The notes below the pieces were generated by a model. It had not been told where the DNA came from. It did no database searches and saw only the letters and a list, made by a program, of their open reading frames with translations. A stretch of DNA of 64,000 bases from Paraphoma chrysanthemicola (taxonomy: Eukaryota; Ascomycota; Dothideomycetes; Pleosporales; Phaeosphaeriaceae), in contig JAGMWG010000003.1 in the NCBI GenBank assembly GCA_020744225.1, positions 1,922,001-1,986,000 of the forward strand, given 5' to 3'. The position numbers and the translations under genes are program-made. How positions within the stretch are numbered: the stretch's first letter is position 1; each line of letters begins with the position of its first letter. Of the stretch, positions 45,366-55,129 are shown in pieces.

Positions 45366-46109
45366 ATGGCATCGTGTATGTGTAGCACAATGTTGAAGCT
45401 GGCATCCCAATCAGATGACTACACAGTTTCCACAGCGCCTCTCCAATCCGACGTCGACAATGTTCAACCCACCCGCTACCACTCCTCATCTCATCAAGCA
45501 CATATTGCTACCAAGAGCTTAGATTCTCGAACTTACAAGCATGTTCTTGAGCGTTCTCGCCACGCTGCAGACCATGGCCAAGGCCAAAACCAACCAGCCC
45601 TCCGCCTGGCGGAAATGTACCAGCGTCTCATGAGTCATCCAGTTTGGTAGGGCATAACATACCATACCCAGCCCAGCGAGCCGCCTTCTTTTCCGAAATT
45701 GGCATCCCTGCTGAAAGGGCCATGTGCACCACCAATTTCTCCTACAAGTCCATCGTCTAGCTGCTACTCTCAGGATGACGTTGAGTATTCGGTACATCCA
45801 GGTTCTGCTTCCACTGCCGAAGACGACTTACGCAAGCACCCTGCGTTGAGAAAAGCTCGCCGCGCCGGCAGATCGTCTCACGTTTGGGTCAAGCCGATGA
45901 AAGCCCGGACGAAGACTAGCACCGATATCGAAGGGCTCCGTTGTAATGTTGGAAGTCAGCGCTCACTAGATCAAATTGGCGATGATTACAAGGAGAAGAT
46001 GTGTTTTGGACATGTCCACGCGAAAAGGGCCTGCGGATTTGGTGAGAGCATGTCCGATCTGGGGAAATGGGCAGGAGTGGAGGACATCAAGGGAGGCAAA
46101 GGGTATTAG
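45366..46109 (+). CDS. Unknown protein; frame interrupted by one TAG, probably an intron
   Basis: A single reading frame runs from ATG 45366 to the stop at 46107-46109 with one in-frame TAG at 45648-45650. A 60-nt intron at 45617-45676 (donor GTACCA, GCATAAC branch-like site, acceptor GCCCAG) would remove it and keep the frame, giving 227 aa. If not spliced, the gene is truncated or needs readthrough. The N-terminal half has TYKHVLERSRHAADHGQGQ; the C-terminal half is basic (KARRAGRSSHVWVKPMKART) and ends GKWAGVEDIKGGKGY. I recognise no domain. It converges with the App1-like gene (252 bp between stops). Confidence 0.5.
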
Positions 46110-46361
46110 GGTTTCAACGTCATGTGCTAACTGAAGTCAAGCGTTTGTCTAAATGCAGCACGTTGATTAGCGTATGGGTAAAGAGTAATTCGATTAATTG
46201 CTTTGAACAGGGTAAGAGAAATACATGAAGTAAACATCCCACCGTAAACCACAAAAGCGCCAAAGACATGAGCAAAATGCATCAATAGTATTCCAACCCA
46301 TGAAGTGCGTACATTCGTCCCAGAATGAGCAAGCATCTTCAGGACATCGAAGATAGCAGCT

Positions 46362-47997
46362 TTACAGCGTCATGAACACAGCAGCGACCAGCGCAACGAT
46401 GAAGCTGATTGTCGCACTACCTTGCACCTTACCACCAGCACTGCCGAGTCGGAATCGACCGTCTGTCTGTCGGTCGAAAGTGACGTTCTGAGGGAAGGTG
46501 GTGTTGAGGCATTGTCCATTGCTTATATCCAGACCAGTCAGATCATTCGGCTCGCGGAAGAACATGTAGCTCTTGTTGTTGAGGCCCTTGAAGCCCTCGG
46601 TATTGTACGGGAACCACATGGATGAGTCGGTAGCTGACGTGTTGCGCAAGAGGATGCACTGCACTTGGTTGGGGTAGTCATGGGCAAGCTGTGGGTAATC
46701 CTTCATGACGTCGCTGTTGGAGGTGTCGGCAACTAGTACAAACTTGCGCTGGGGGAAGGTCTGGAAGACCTTTCGCAGGAGGAACATGCGGATGGACAGG
46801 GTGGCGGAGATGTCGGAGAAGTTGAGCGGGCGGGTATCGAACGAGCCACCGGGGTATGTCTTGTAGATGAAGTCCATGTAGTTGCGCGTTGCCTGCTCCG
46901 GAGTTGTGGTCAGGTAGTGGAAGTGCGTGCTATTGGGCAGTGTGCGCGACCAGTTGGCGTAGATGTCGGGCATGTTGAGCCAGGGGGTAAAGGGACGAGC
47001 GAAGGAGTTCAGAAGACCTTCCTTGGGATCCCAGATCTTAGTCACGCGCAGGATGTCGTCGATGTCGGAGATGAAGGTGATGCCTTCGGTCGGGACCAGG
47101 AACGCAGTGGCGTTGCCGGTTGTCGTGCCATTGGTGTACACGTTCAAGCGCTGCACGTTGGTCGTTTGGTTACCGGGCAGCAGACCATTCGACTGAATAG
47201 GAACGAAGACATCGAAGTCACCAAGATCGGTGGTCTCGTAAGGCAGTGTGATGTTCTGTACACCTCCGGGCGCGGGGATGGCATTGCCGCCGCCTGGCTC
47301 GCCGTCACCGCCTTGCGATGGCGATGGCTCCAGCGAGAGGGAGACGTTCACATCGCCTTGCTGAACAATGAAGATGGATCGCGTGAGATTCCGCGCGTTG
47401 GCCTGTTGGTCAGCAGGGAGCTTGCTAACTTCGGTATCGATCAAGAAGACATTTGCTAGGTCGTCGACTCTGCTTTGCGATATGTCGGGGATCTTGTAGA
47501 CGTTGCCGTGGAAGCGGACATTCCAGCCCTGCTCGGTCCAGTTGGCATACGGAGGGACGTTGAGGACCTGAGTGGGCTGCGCAGCCAGATCGCTGTCGCT
47601 GATGCCGAGGCTTGACTGCACTTGGGTGCCCGTGGGGAGGCCTTCGAACCAGCCGGGGACGCCTAGAGACGCTATTAGCAACAAGCCTTGGGGCGGGCCG
47701 AGTCCGCCTTGGTAGAGAATGCTTGCCGTCAGTGAAGAAGCTTGGTAGAGCCGAGCCGATGACGCTCTCCCACGACTTCGCGACACCAGCGACGCCGCTC
47801 TTGATGTCGTTGATGATGTCCTTCTTCTCCAGGTAGCTGTGGCGGCTGTCGAACCGGATGGCCGCGGGTGTGACGATGGGCGCGCGCGCCTCCACCCTTG
47901 CGGGCGCAGGCGTCGCTGCTGGCAGCGCGACGGCATTGACGAGACCTAGAGTCGCGGCGAGCAGCAGCACGCTTTGCGTTGCGCGTGAAGAAGCCAT
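46362..47997 (-). CDS. Extracellular GPI-anchored App1-like (DUF2183) protein
   Basis: Exons 47997-47727 and 47662-46362; 523 aa. The 64-nt intron appears to have a GC donor (GCAAGC) with a GCTAAT branch and CTCTAG acceptor, joining FFTDG to VPGWFEGL. Signal peptide MASSRATQSVLLLAATLGLVNA; GPI-type C-terminus with a hydrophobic tail. The phosphatidate-phosphatase App1 catalytic region starts at ITFISDIDDILRVTKIWDPK (about 284-303) and includes LNMPDIYANWS, FHYLTTTPEQATRNYMDFIY and KFVLVADTSNSDVMKDYPQ. HAD-type phosphatases use DxDxT; here the third residue is Ile (DIDDI). Many N-glycosylation sites (NWT, NLT, NIT, NQT) fit the secretory route. Intracellular yeast App1 acts on phosphatidate; a wall- or membrane-anchored relative may have a different or no activity. 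Confidence 0.85.
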
Positions 47998-49752
47998 GTG
48001 AGCTTGTGAGTGTTCAATTGAGCACAGGGGCTGGCGCGTTCAACGTGACACGGCTTGCGTGCAGACTCGGAGGGCGCGGACAGTAGGTAGAACTACCGCG
48101 ACAACAACTGAACAGAAGGACAGAGGTAGAAGAAGAGGATACAGAATAAGAACAGGGACAAGAACTGCGCCAAATAAGGACTGCGCCACTTGTTTGGCGA
48201 TGATTCTCCCCAGCAGGTTTCAAATTGCATCTTGTTCAGGGCTGCAGGTACCAGTGCCATCCCTGCCACATGATGTCATTCATCGCGGGTCGATACGATG
48301 TTGCCCAGAAGCGTTAGAACTCCCACTCCCCAGATTCATCCCTGCATCGATCGCAAACATGTACAAGGTGAAGCCTGGAAGCCTTCGCAGAAATCCATGG
48401 GGTTGGGAATCGATATAGACGAGGACGTGTACTCCTTCAGGACCTGCTCTGGACCGTGTGTTGCGCACTTGAACTACCCAGGGACCTGCTTCCGTGAGGT
48501 AAAACGCACTTGCTCCGGACCTCCCTCCGACGGCAGTCAGACACCGCGACCACATCAGAGAAGCAGGTTTTGCATTTGCCTCGCATCTACAACAGTGATC
48601 CTCCCACCATCTCGCGATGATCAAGTCACACTAGCAGCCTCGTGCTGCTTGACCGTGCTGCCGGAGCCGCAACTTGCACATCCTCGAGATCTCGCATTTC
48701 ATTAGGTGAGCAAAAGTTGGGAACGTATGCCATGCTCAGCAGGCGTTGTATTATTTTGATAGAGGCTCATATATGTTCCTAATCACTTCATGTACTGTCT
48801 GTCCTGTGCGACAATGCTCAATCTATCAGTGCCGGATATGCGACAAGCCCGGGTAATTGAGCTCAGCGTATAAGTATAGCGCCATCATTTGGGCTTGGTG
48901 CGCAGCATGAAACCTCCTTAGAATATCTTCAAGATCAGCGGGTCTATACCGAACTCAGTAGCCATGTGAGGCCGACTCTCTTCCCTGGCATTGATCCTAC
49001 TGGCGACACATGCCCAAAGCGCGTTGATTAGCCATGTCAGCCGCCAAGCCGACTGCGAGCAGTATGGGACGTATCCTGAGTATAAAGGACCGTGCGAAAC
49101 TACGAGTTAGTGGCTGTGTTCAGATGTCGAGCTCCATGTGCTTGCTGACTAGAAAGTAGACTGCGGAGCAGGTCGAATCGTTTGCCAGAAGCAGGTGCCA
49201 GCCATGTCTAGATGTGTTGGTTATCCAGCATTGGGTGAGTGGACTCTGCTGAAGCTCAACCAATGGTGACATTGACAGCAGCAGGCTGTCCGTACATGGG
49301 TTGTTCGTGTTCAAGCTACGCGCAAATTGAGTAGGTAGCGTTGCAGAAGTTCCGCGTTTTGCTCTAGCGCATGTTTTGCAGCTTTTAACGTGAAGTGCAT
49401 GAAGGGCAGTTGCAATTTTTGAAGGCACGTGTACATGCAACAATAATAAGCCCGAGCCGTTGTCCGGATGTGCGAGTGCTGTGCCGTGCAAAGGCGGCGT
49501 GGACGCGTCCATGAGACGACAGCCTCGCTGGCGTCTTGGCGTCTCCACTAGGCGTCACCCTCAGTGAACTGCGCCGTACATGTGCGCCGCATTTACTCAC
49601 CGCAATCTCGTCCAAGTCACAATGGACTATTACTTCTACATGCTGCAGCAAACCCTTTCGCTGGAAGTATTTGCACTGTTGGCTTCAAACGTGCTGGACG
49701 CCTACCCGATCCGCCAGCGAGCGCAACGACCAAAGATCAGCACCTGTCCACC
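47998..49752. other. divergent intergenic region
   Basis: About 1.8 kb between the App1-like (-) and F-box (+) genes. Frames up to 142 codons were seen, none with domain or splice support. The 150 bp next to the App1-like start is rich in GAACAG/GACAAG repeats. Confidence 0.45.
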
Positions 49753-51414
49753 ATGAATCGACTCCCACGCGAACTCATTGACAACATCTGCGCTTTTCTG
49801 CCAAAGGACGACCTGAAAAATTTGCTCACCGTATCGGTTCCATTTCGTTACGCTGCTGAGATGCACTCTGGTGCCTTTGAGAAGTTCACAATCGATGAGA
49901 GCAACTCCGAGAAGTTCCTTGCCCTTTGTTCTGGCCATCGCCTACCGTATCTGCGAGATGTAATTTTCAGGCCAGGTATTGCCGAATTGATACGTAGGGA
50001 ACATGCCGATGGTTGTCTGGAATGTCGCGAAAATGAGCAAGAACTACTCGCCAAAGATGAGGTGTTCACAAACCAAATCAAAATCTTGTTCAACACGCTT
50101 AAATTGCTTGAAGAGCAGGGAAGCAGACGTTCTATAATAGGTCGCTACATTCTGTCCATCTACAGTCTCACTACACCGGCTGATCGGGAGGAGCATTGTC
50201 TGCACTTGTGTCACGTCGGCTGGCGGGTTCATCTTCTCAACCCGTCGGAATTGCCACAACTCTCTTGCGTCTGGTCTCTTGAGATTCACAACACAGATCA
50301 CTGTGACTATTCTGAGCAGGGAGAAGAGAGAAAGCTAGATTCGCGCATTATCATCGACCTGGCGACAAAGCTTCCAAATCTTCACTTCCTAGGTTTCCAG
50401 ACTGGAGCTTTCGAGTGGTTTCCAATCAGCGGTGAAGACGAGGAGCAAGAACGTATGGCAGAACATTACTATCAAGACTGGTCAGGTCCAAGACGCGATG
50501 CAAGGGACGATTTCGCAAGTGCTGTAGCCGCTCAACATAGTCAGCTACCAAGCTCACTCAGGTGTATCTCGCTCGACTTTCTCAGCCCACTAGATCGCTC
50601 AGTAGACAGCTCACACTGGCGCGACCAACCTAACTTGATAGGTCTAGCCTCCAAGGACCCTTTCAGCTTCAGCCTCCGCATCATAGCTAACAATCTCCGC
50701 CGGCTGAGATTGCGCGGTGTACTAGATGAGAGTCTCTTCTGGCCAGACGCAAATACAGAGACATTCGGACCCAATCTAGAGTATCTCGAGATCACGTTTC
50801 ATGTTGCCCGTCCGGACGGCAAGTGGTATTTCCATGGGCCGAGAGGCGAGGGACGGAATACCATGGGCTACGAGGTCACTGACGGATGTTACCCACCATT
50901 CAACACATCGGACCTCGATCGCGACTTCGACTCCGACTCAGACGGATTTTTCCCTCACTACAACGTGGGCAGTAGGCTATTCAGAATTGTACCACATGAC
51001 TCAGAACTGACACCACTCCTCGCAGGGTTCGCGAAAGCTGCAGCACAAATGCGTCGCTTGAAAAGAGGCATGTTATGGTCACCATTGCGCTGGACCTGTG
51101 ACGACGAGTCCGACTTTGAGGACTACTTTCTCGAAGATGAACTAAATTCCACAGCCTTTGGCATTGTTTATACCGCTCCGGATTCAAAGAGAGACTACGA
51201 TTGGTGTCGCTCGCTGATTTGGGATGTCGGAGATTGGCGGCCGGGTTCAGAGCTCCATGAGCTGTTTCAGCATATTGGCCGCGCTGAGCACGGAGAGGAT
51301 CTCAAGGAGTACTGGTACAGAGGTCCAAATTACACTGAGTTTTACACGGACTTCTTTTGTGTTCAGGAATGGCCAGCGAACCGCTTCCCTCAGACGGAAT
51401 CATATCATCACTAG
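49753..51414 (+). CDS. F-box protein
   Basis: 553 aa, single exon. It opens with MNRLPRELIDNICAFLPKDD, a canonical F-box (LPxEL-x-x-I-x-x-FL) for Skp1 binding in an SCF ubiquitin ligase, followed by LKNLLTVSVPFRYAAE. The body has leucine-rich-like segments (DLATKLPNLHFLGFQ, NNLRRLRLRGVLDESLFW, GPNLEYLEITFHV) and a very acidic stretch DLDRDFDSDSDGFF. The reading frame is open 63 codons upstream, but the F-box fixes the start at 49753. The target is unknown. This is the last intact gene before the transposon. Confidence 0.8.
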   Translation: MNRLPRELIDNICAFLPKDDLKNLLTVSVPFRYAAEMHSGAFEKFTIDESNSEKFLALCSGHRLPYLRDVIFRPGIAELIRREHADGCLECRENEQELLAKDEVFTNQIKILFNTLKLLEEQGSRRSIIGRYILSIYSLTTPADREEHCLHLCHVGWRVHLLNPSELPQLSCVWSLEIHNTDHCDYSEQGEERKLDSRIIIDLATKLPNLHFLGFQTGAFEWFPISGEDEEQERMAEHYYQDWSGPRRDARDDFASAVAAQHSQLPSSLRCISLDFLSPLDRSVDSSHWRDQPNLIGLASKDPFSFSLRIIANNLRRLRLRGVLDESLFWPDANTETFGPNLEYLEITFHVARPDGKWYFHGPRGEGRNTMGYEVTDGCYPPFNTSDLDRDFDSDSDGFFPHYNVGSRLFRIVPHDSELTPLLAGFAKAAAQMRRLKRGMLWSPLRWTCDDESDFEDYFLEDELNSTAFGIVYTAPDSKRDYDWCRSLIWDVGDWRPGSELHELFQHIGRAEHGEDLKEYWYRGPNYTEFYTDFFCVQEWPANRFPQTESYHH

Positions 51415-51649
51415 CATTGATACATATTCAAATCTAGACGTTGGGCCTTCACGGTCTTTGCAAACAGCTTCTCTGGGCAAGAAAGATCATAGCGGCGTAT
51501 CCCTTCATCTCTCTTTCGTCGGTGCCGCTACAGAGTTCGTATGCTTTGTGAATGATGGATAGCTTGCTTGGAATTGAGAGCACAAAACCAAGACGCGTTC
51601 TGTAGGCATTACGCGCTTTGACCAATAATCATACTTTTTTGTGTGCTTA

Positions 51650-51714
51650 ACGTGTTTTATAAGCGAGCGGCGCGTACAACTGAGCGGCGCACCCCACCAG
51701 CTTTGATCACCTCT
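51650..51714. repeat. left terminal inverted repeat
   Basis: Begins ACGTGTTTTATAAGCGAG; contains the GCGGCGC motif twice and matches the right end with one T/C difference. Confidence 0.93.
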
Positions 51715-51770
51715 TCGAGCGTACAACTCAACCACAATAGATAGCAGTATATAGATAGTAATACGATAGA

Positions 51771-53420
51771 TTAAGTAGTATCTACAGAGTCTTTTTTGCA
51801 CGTACGGGCGTTGTGCCCAGTCTCTCTGCACCTGCTGCAGCGCGCAAGAGCCTGGCGGCTAAGGCCTGATTGCTCTCCACCTCGACGCTCTTCACGAGCA
51901 ATCTGCTGATCAGCCTCACGTTGGGTAAGTATATCCTCGCCAGCTCCCTTTGTTAAGACTCTCTGCTTCTGTACACGCTTTTTCTTGCGCTGCTTTCGCT
52001 TTGATGCTGCCTCGTTAGCCTTTTCAAGGCTGGTGATCCTCTCGCGCATTAGCTCAGCTAACAGGATCATCACTTCAGCGCCCTTCTTAAGCTGATTGAT
52101 TGCCTCAATAATTGACGCAGGCGAGGAGCTCTTGTGTTGGCGTACGCGCTCGCGAATCAGCGTTGATTGAGCCTCAAGCTCACGCGCGTTACTCGGCGTA
52201 CGAGCCTGCCAGACAGCCTCTAGCAGAGCAGCAGGTGTAGGTGTACGCAGCTGTACGTCCAGCTTTGACAAGACAGCGTCTAGCTGAAGAGGTACAAGGC
52301 CTGCGCCTCGAAAGGCTGAGCAGATATTAGCTGTCGTGAACGCGCGGTCAAAGGCTGCCTTGAAAGCTGGCAGAAACTCAAGCTTCGTAATGTGGTTAAT
52401 GTGGTGTCGGATAAGAGCCTCAACCTCGCGGCTGTACGCGCGCTTTAACGGCGAGAAGCAGCCAACATCAAGAGGCTGCAGCAGATAAGATGAGTGAGGT
52501 AGCATGCAGAGCGTATAGATATTGTTCTCCTTGCAGAGCTCTTGAAATTCAAGAGAGTGGTGACTCTCATGGCCATCAAGGACAAGCAGGCGACGCGCAC
52601 CTACAACACGAGTCTTCGTGTGAGCGTTGAAGTGCTTTAACCACGCAACTCCAAGGTCGTTGTTTGTCCAGCCATTGTCGCTAACTGCGATCACCCAGTC
52701 GCGTGGGATAGCTGCCTCTTCGTACCAGGCAGACAGGTGATACTAGCCAGCAAAGATGAGAAAGGGTAGGACTGTCCAGCCAGCAGCGTTGATTGCAGCA
52801 ATCACCGTCACCCACTCACGATTGCCAGGCTGAATAGCCTTTAGCCGGCCTCTCCTCTCTGACCCAGTCACGACAAGCTAAGTCGTGATCTTGCCCATCA
52901 TAAAGCCAGCCTCGTCAAAGTTATAGACGTCCTCATCGCAGATACCCCACTTGGCTTTTGTCTCCTCTACAAGCTCAAACCAGCGTTGTATAAGGATAGG
53001 ATCTTCACACAGAGCTCTCTGCCTATCGTACGCTCGATTGAAACGCGTCGTAAGACTGTCTGTACGCCTAACAAAGTTGCGCGCCCAGTAGACGCCAACG
53101 TGACTAGCAGAGCGCGCAGCCAGCAGCTTATCAGCCATATCACGTACAGCTGCGTACGTGGGCGCGAATCCACGTCGATCAAGGTCGAGTATATGTCTAA
53201 CAATCACCTCCTCCTCTAGCTGGGTGAGCTTCTTTAAGTTGGGCTGGCAATCGCGTCGAGAAGCAATACCAGCGCGTCGGCGGCGGAGTGTTGTTTCAGC
53301 TACGTTGTAGACTGCTGCAGCAGATCGATTGCCTTGCAGTTGGTTAGCTGAGATAGCTGAGATAGCAAGCTGAATATTGGCTTCATTTGGGAGTATTTGA
53401 GTAACGTTGCGTTGAACCAT
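51771..53420 (-). pseudogene. Fot1/pogo transposase with two in-frame TAG codons
   Basis: 549 codon positions in one continuous frame, broken by TAG at 52880-52878 and 52745-52743. The N-terminal helix-turn-helix/CENP-B-like DNA-binding part (about 10-150) is followed by the DDE catalytic core, with Asp in DVYNFDEAGFMMG, in LLVLDGHESHHS and in LLQPLDVGCFSPLKRAY. The C-terminal tail is basic (KRKQRKKKRVQKQR) and has a CCHC zinc knuckle (CSRCRETGHNARTC), as in Fot5-like elements. Both stops are one C-to-T change from CAG, at sites where Gln would fit. As it stands the gene cannot make a full transposase, though the ends could be mobilised by an active copy elsewhere. Confidence 0.93.
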
Positions 53421-53436
53421 TGTCTGTTGAGATGAG

Positions 53437-53501
53437 AGAGGTGATCAAAGCTGGTGGGGTGCGCCGCTCGGTTGTACGCGCCGCTCGCTTATAAAACACG
53501 T
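53437..53501. repeat. right terminal inverted repeat
   Basis: Reverse complement of the left repeat over 65 nt with one mismatch (C here, T at the left end, read on the same repeat strand). Confidence 0.93.
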
Positions 53502-53547
53502 TACCTAAAGGATTTAAATCTACTTATGAGGGGATTTGCCTCAGCTA

Positions 53548-54073
53548 TCAACGTGTAACAAGACTTCCACTTCGACCAACGTCATGGGAGTGATATTTCT
53601 GCAAAAGAGACGCCTTGCGCATGCCAGCATATAGATAGCACTTACGATAATCGCAATGAAAGATCATCCCTGGCCCGCGACATCCTCTCAGCATGGAAGT
53701 ATACGTCCTTTGCTGTAATTCGCGAACAGCAGCAAGATCGACCCATCCAACCCGTCTGCAGCTATGTCGTGCTTGTGAAAATGTGCACTCTACATAGGGT
53801 TTAAGATTAGCTCTTATATCAATTAGAACAGCAAAGAAGTGTCTCAGCATGCGTGATATGCTTTGACGCGGCCCACGTTGGGCAAGGCACGTATCACGGT
53901 ATCGGTCGACACTTGAAGATCAGGGTTGCGCTGGAGAAGACGAGCATGAAGAAAATCGTAGCGCAGGTAATTATGGCTTCTTTTGACCAGGCAGGCGCTT
54001 GGGCTGGAATATTCAGCTCGGCCGTGCCTAGATGAGATCTGTTGTTAGTGCTCATCTACCAATTGAAGAGGCA
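53548..54073 (-). pseudogene. array copy A: decayed member of the small membrane-protein family
   Basis: The family pattern is recognisable but broken. The first-exon site (54073-54061) reads GCCTCTTCAATTG where intact copies have ATG...AATG, so the start is lost, though a GTAGAT donor follows. Exon 2 starts at 54027 after CTAG and encodes APAWSKEAIITCATIFFMLV, then hits TGA at about 53896 before any donor. Exon 3 (from 53771) still encodes the signature GWVDLAAVRELQQRTYTSML and runs open to 53548. The relic ends 46 bp from the transposon's right TIR. Confidence 0.7.
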
Positions 54074-54650
54074 AGATGTGGAGTAACTGTGAGACAAGCT
54101 ACTTGCTATTCCTTTCTGTTACATGCTAATCTATGCTTTCATTCATGATCTTCTGGGGTTTAAGAAAAGGTTGGACGGACCAATAGTATGTGTCCTCGTA
54201 CTCGTTCGATGCAACCGCATAGGCGGAGAATCATGTAATCAGAGTTCTTAGTAGCAGATAATAACTCATCGATCAGCTAGACTTTGGCCGTAGAATAAAC
54301 AAATTGTCAGTTTCTATGCTGATGGATATGATTTCATCTGACGTGGAGTTTCCAGGCTCCACACTGCCGGATGACGTATCCAAGACGGTCCGCTATACTT
54401 GTAGGCCAAATCCACATCGTTTGTAGTAAACGACAGGTCAGATGTGTGTCTTTCTAGGTTGTGGCGAATCAAAGGCTTGACAGGCTGACTTCGGTCTCAT
54501 GGTGGTAAAGGGTGGGCGCTTAAAGCACCTTGATTGGCTCGCATATGTCCTATGGATAATCACGAAGCACCGCATTGTCTAAATATTAATCGTTTGCTCG
54601 TCATACTGGTTATTGTCAATTCTCTAGTGATATTCTAAACATGAAAGAGC
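54074..54650. other. spacer between array copies A and B
   Basis: About 580 bp, AT-rich, no further family signature on either strand. Confidence 0.5.
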
Positions 54651-55129
54651 TCAAATCCGGTCGTGTTGTGTTCGTGACAAAGTTCCAACTCTAATTGGCC
54701 TCGGCCCCCGACGTGAACGCGTGTACGAAGTATACGTTTCTTGCTGGTATCGTCTCACATCCGCCATAGAAACCCAAGATGAATTCTCAAAAGAGCTTCG
54801 CGTGGTAGGTAGTGCTACAGCTGTGCGGCGTTAGCTTTGCTAGATGCATTGAGAAGAAAACTCACCCTCGACCTTTGCCCAAGACTGGACGACACCCAAC
54901 AATAGTGACACTGACTTTGGATGCTTGACACAAATCCCAAACGTAGAGAGAATTATCATGACGAAGATAGTGGCCATTCCGATCCTCGCTTCGGTAGACC
55001 ATGAGTCCTCTAGGGGCGCCATTGATTTGATGTTCAGATCTGCGCGCATCAGTAGTGTTCATCCATAAATAATTGAGCAAGTTCAGGCCAGGGGAAGATA
55101 GAAACTTGAAGCCTACCATTTGAGATCAT
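54651..55129 (-). CDS. array copy B: small single-pass membrane protein, unknown family
   Basis: Exons 55129-55117 (13 nt, ATG plus three codons and one base), 55039-54866 (174 nt) and 54820-54651; 118 aa. Introns have donors GTAGGC and GTGAGT; the second has a GCTAAC branch and GCACAG acceptor. Both are phase 1. Short N-terminal segment, then EDSWSTEARIG leading into one hydrophobic helix (about 25-43), a basic linker, and the C-terminal signature SWVSMADVRRYQQETYTSY followed by TRSRRGPR. The tail is longest in this copy and Arg-rich. By the positive-inside rule the C-terminus should be cytosolic. I recognise no known family. Confidence 0.7.

Larger units (their letters stand above)
51650..53501 (-). 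mobile_element. Fot1/pogo-type (Tc1/mariner superfamily) DNA transposon, full length
   Basis: 1,852-bp element bounded by 65-bp terminal inverted repeats that differ at one base, flanked by TA duplications at 51648-51649 and 53502-53503 (target TA). It encodes one transposase on the minus strand with two in-frame stops. Full length and near-identical repeats suggest recent insertion. Inserted between the F-box gene and a decayed array paralogue. Confidence 0.95.

Noticed and set aside
45645..45674. 30-nt intron removing the TAG in the split gene
   Set aside because: Below plausible intron size; the 60-nt model is preferred.
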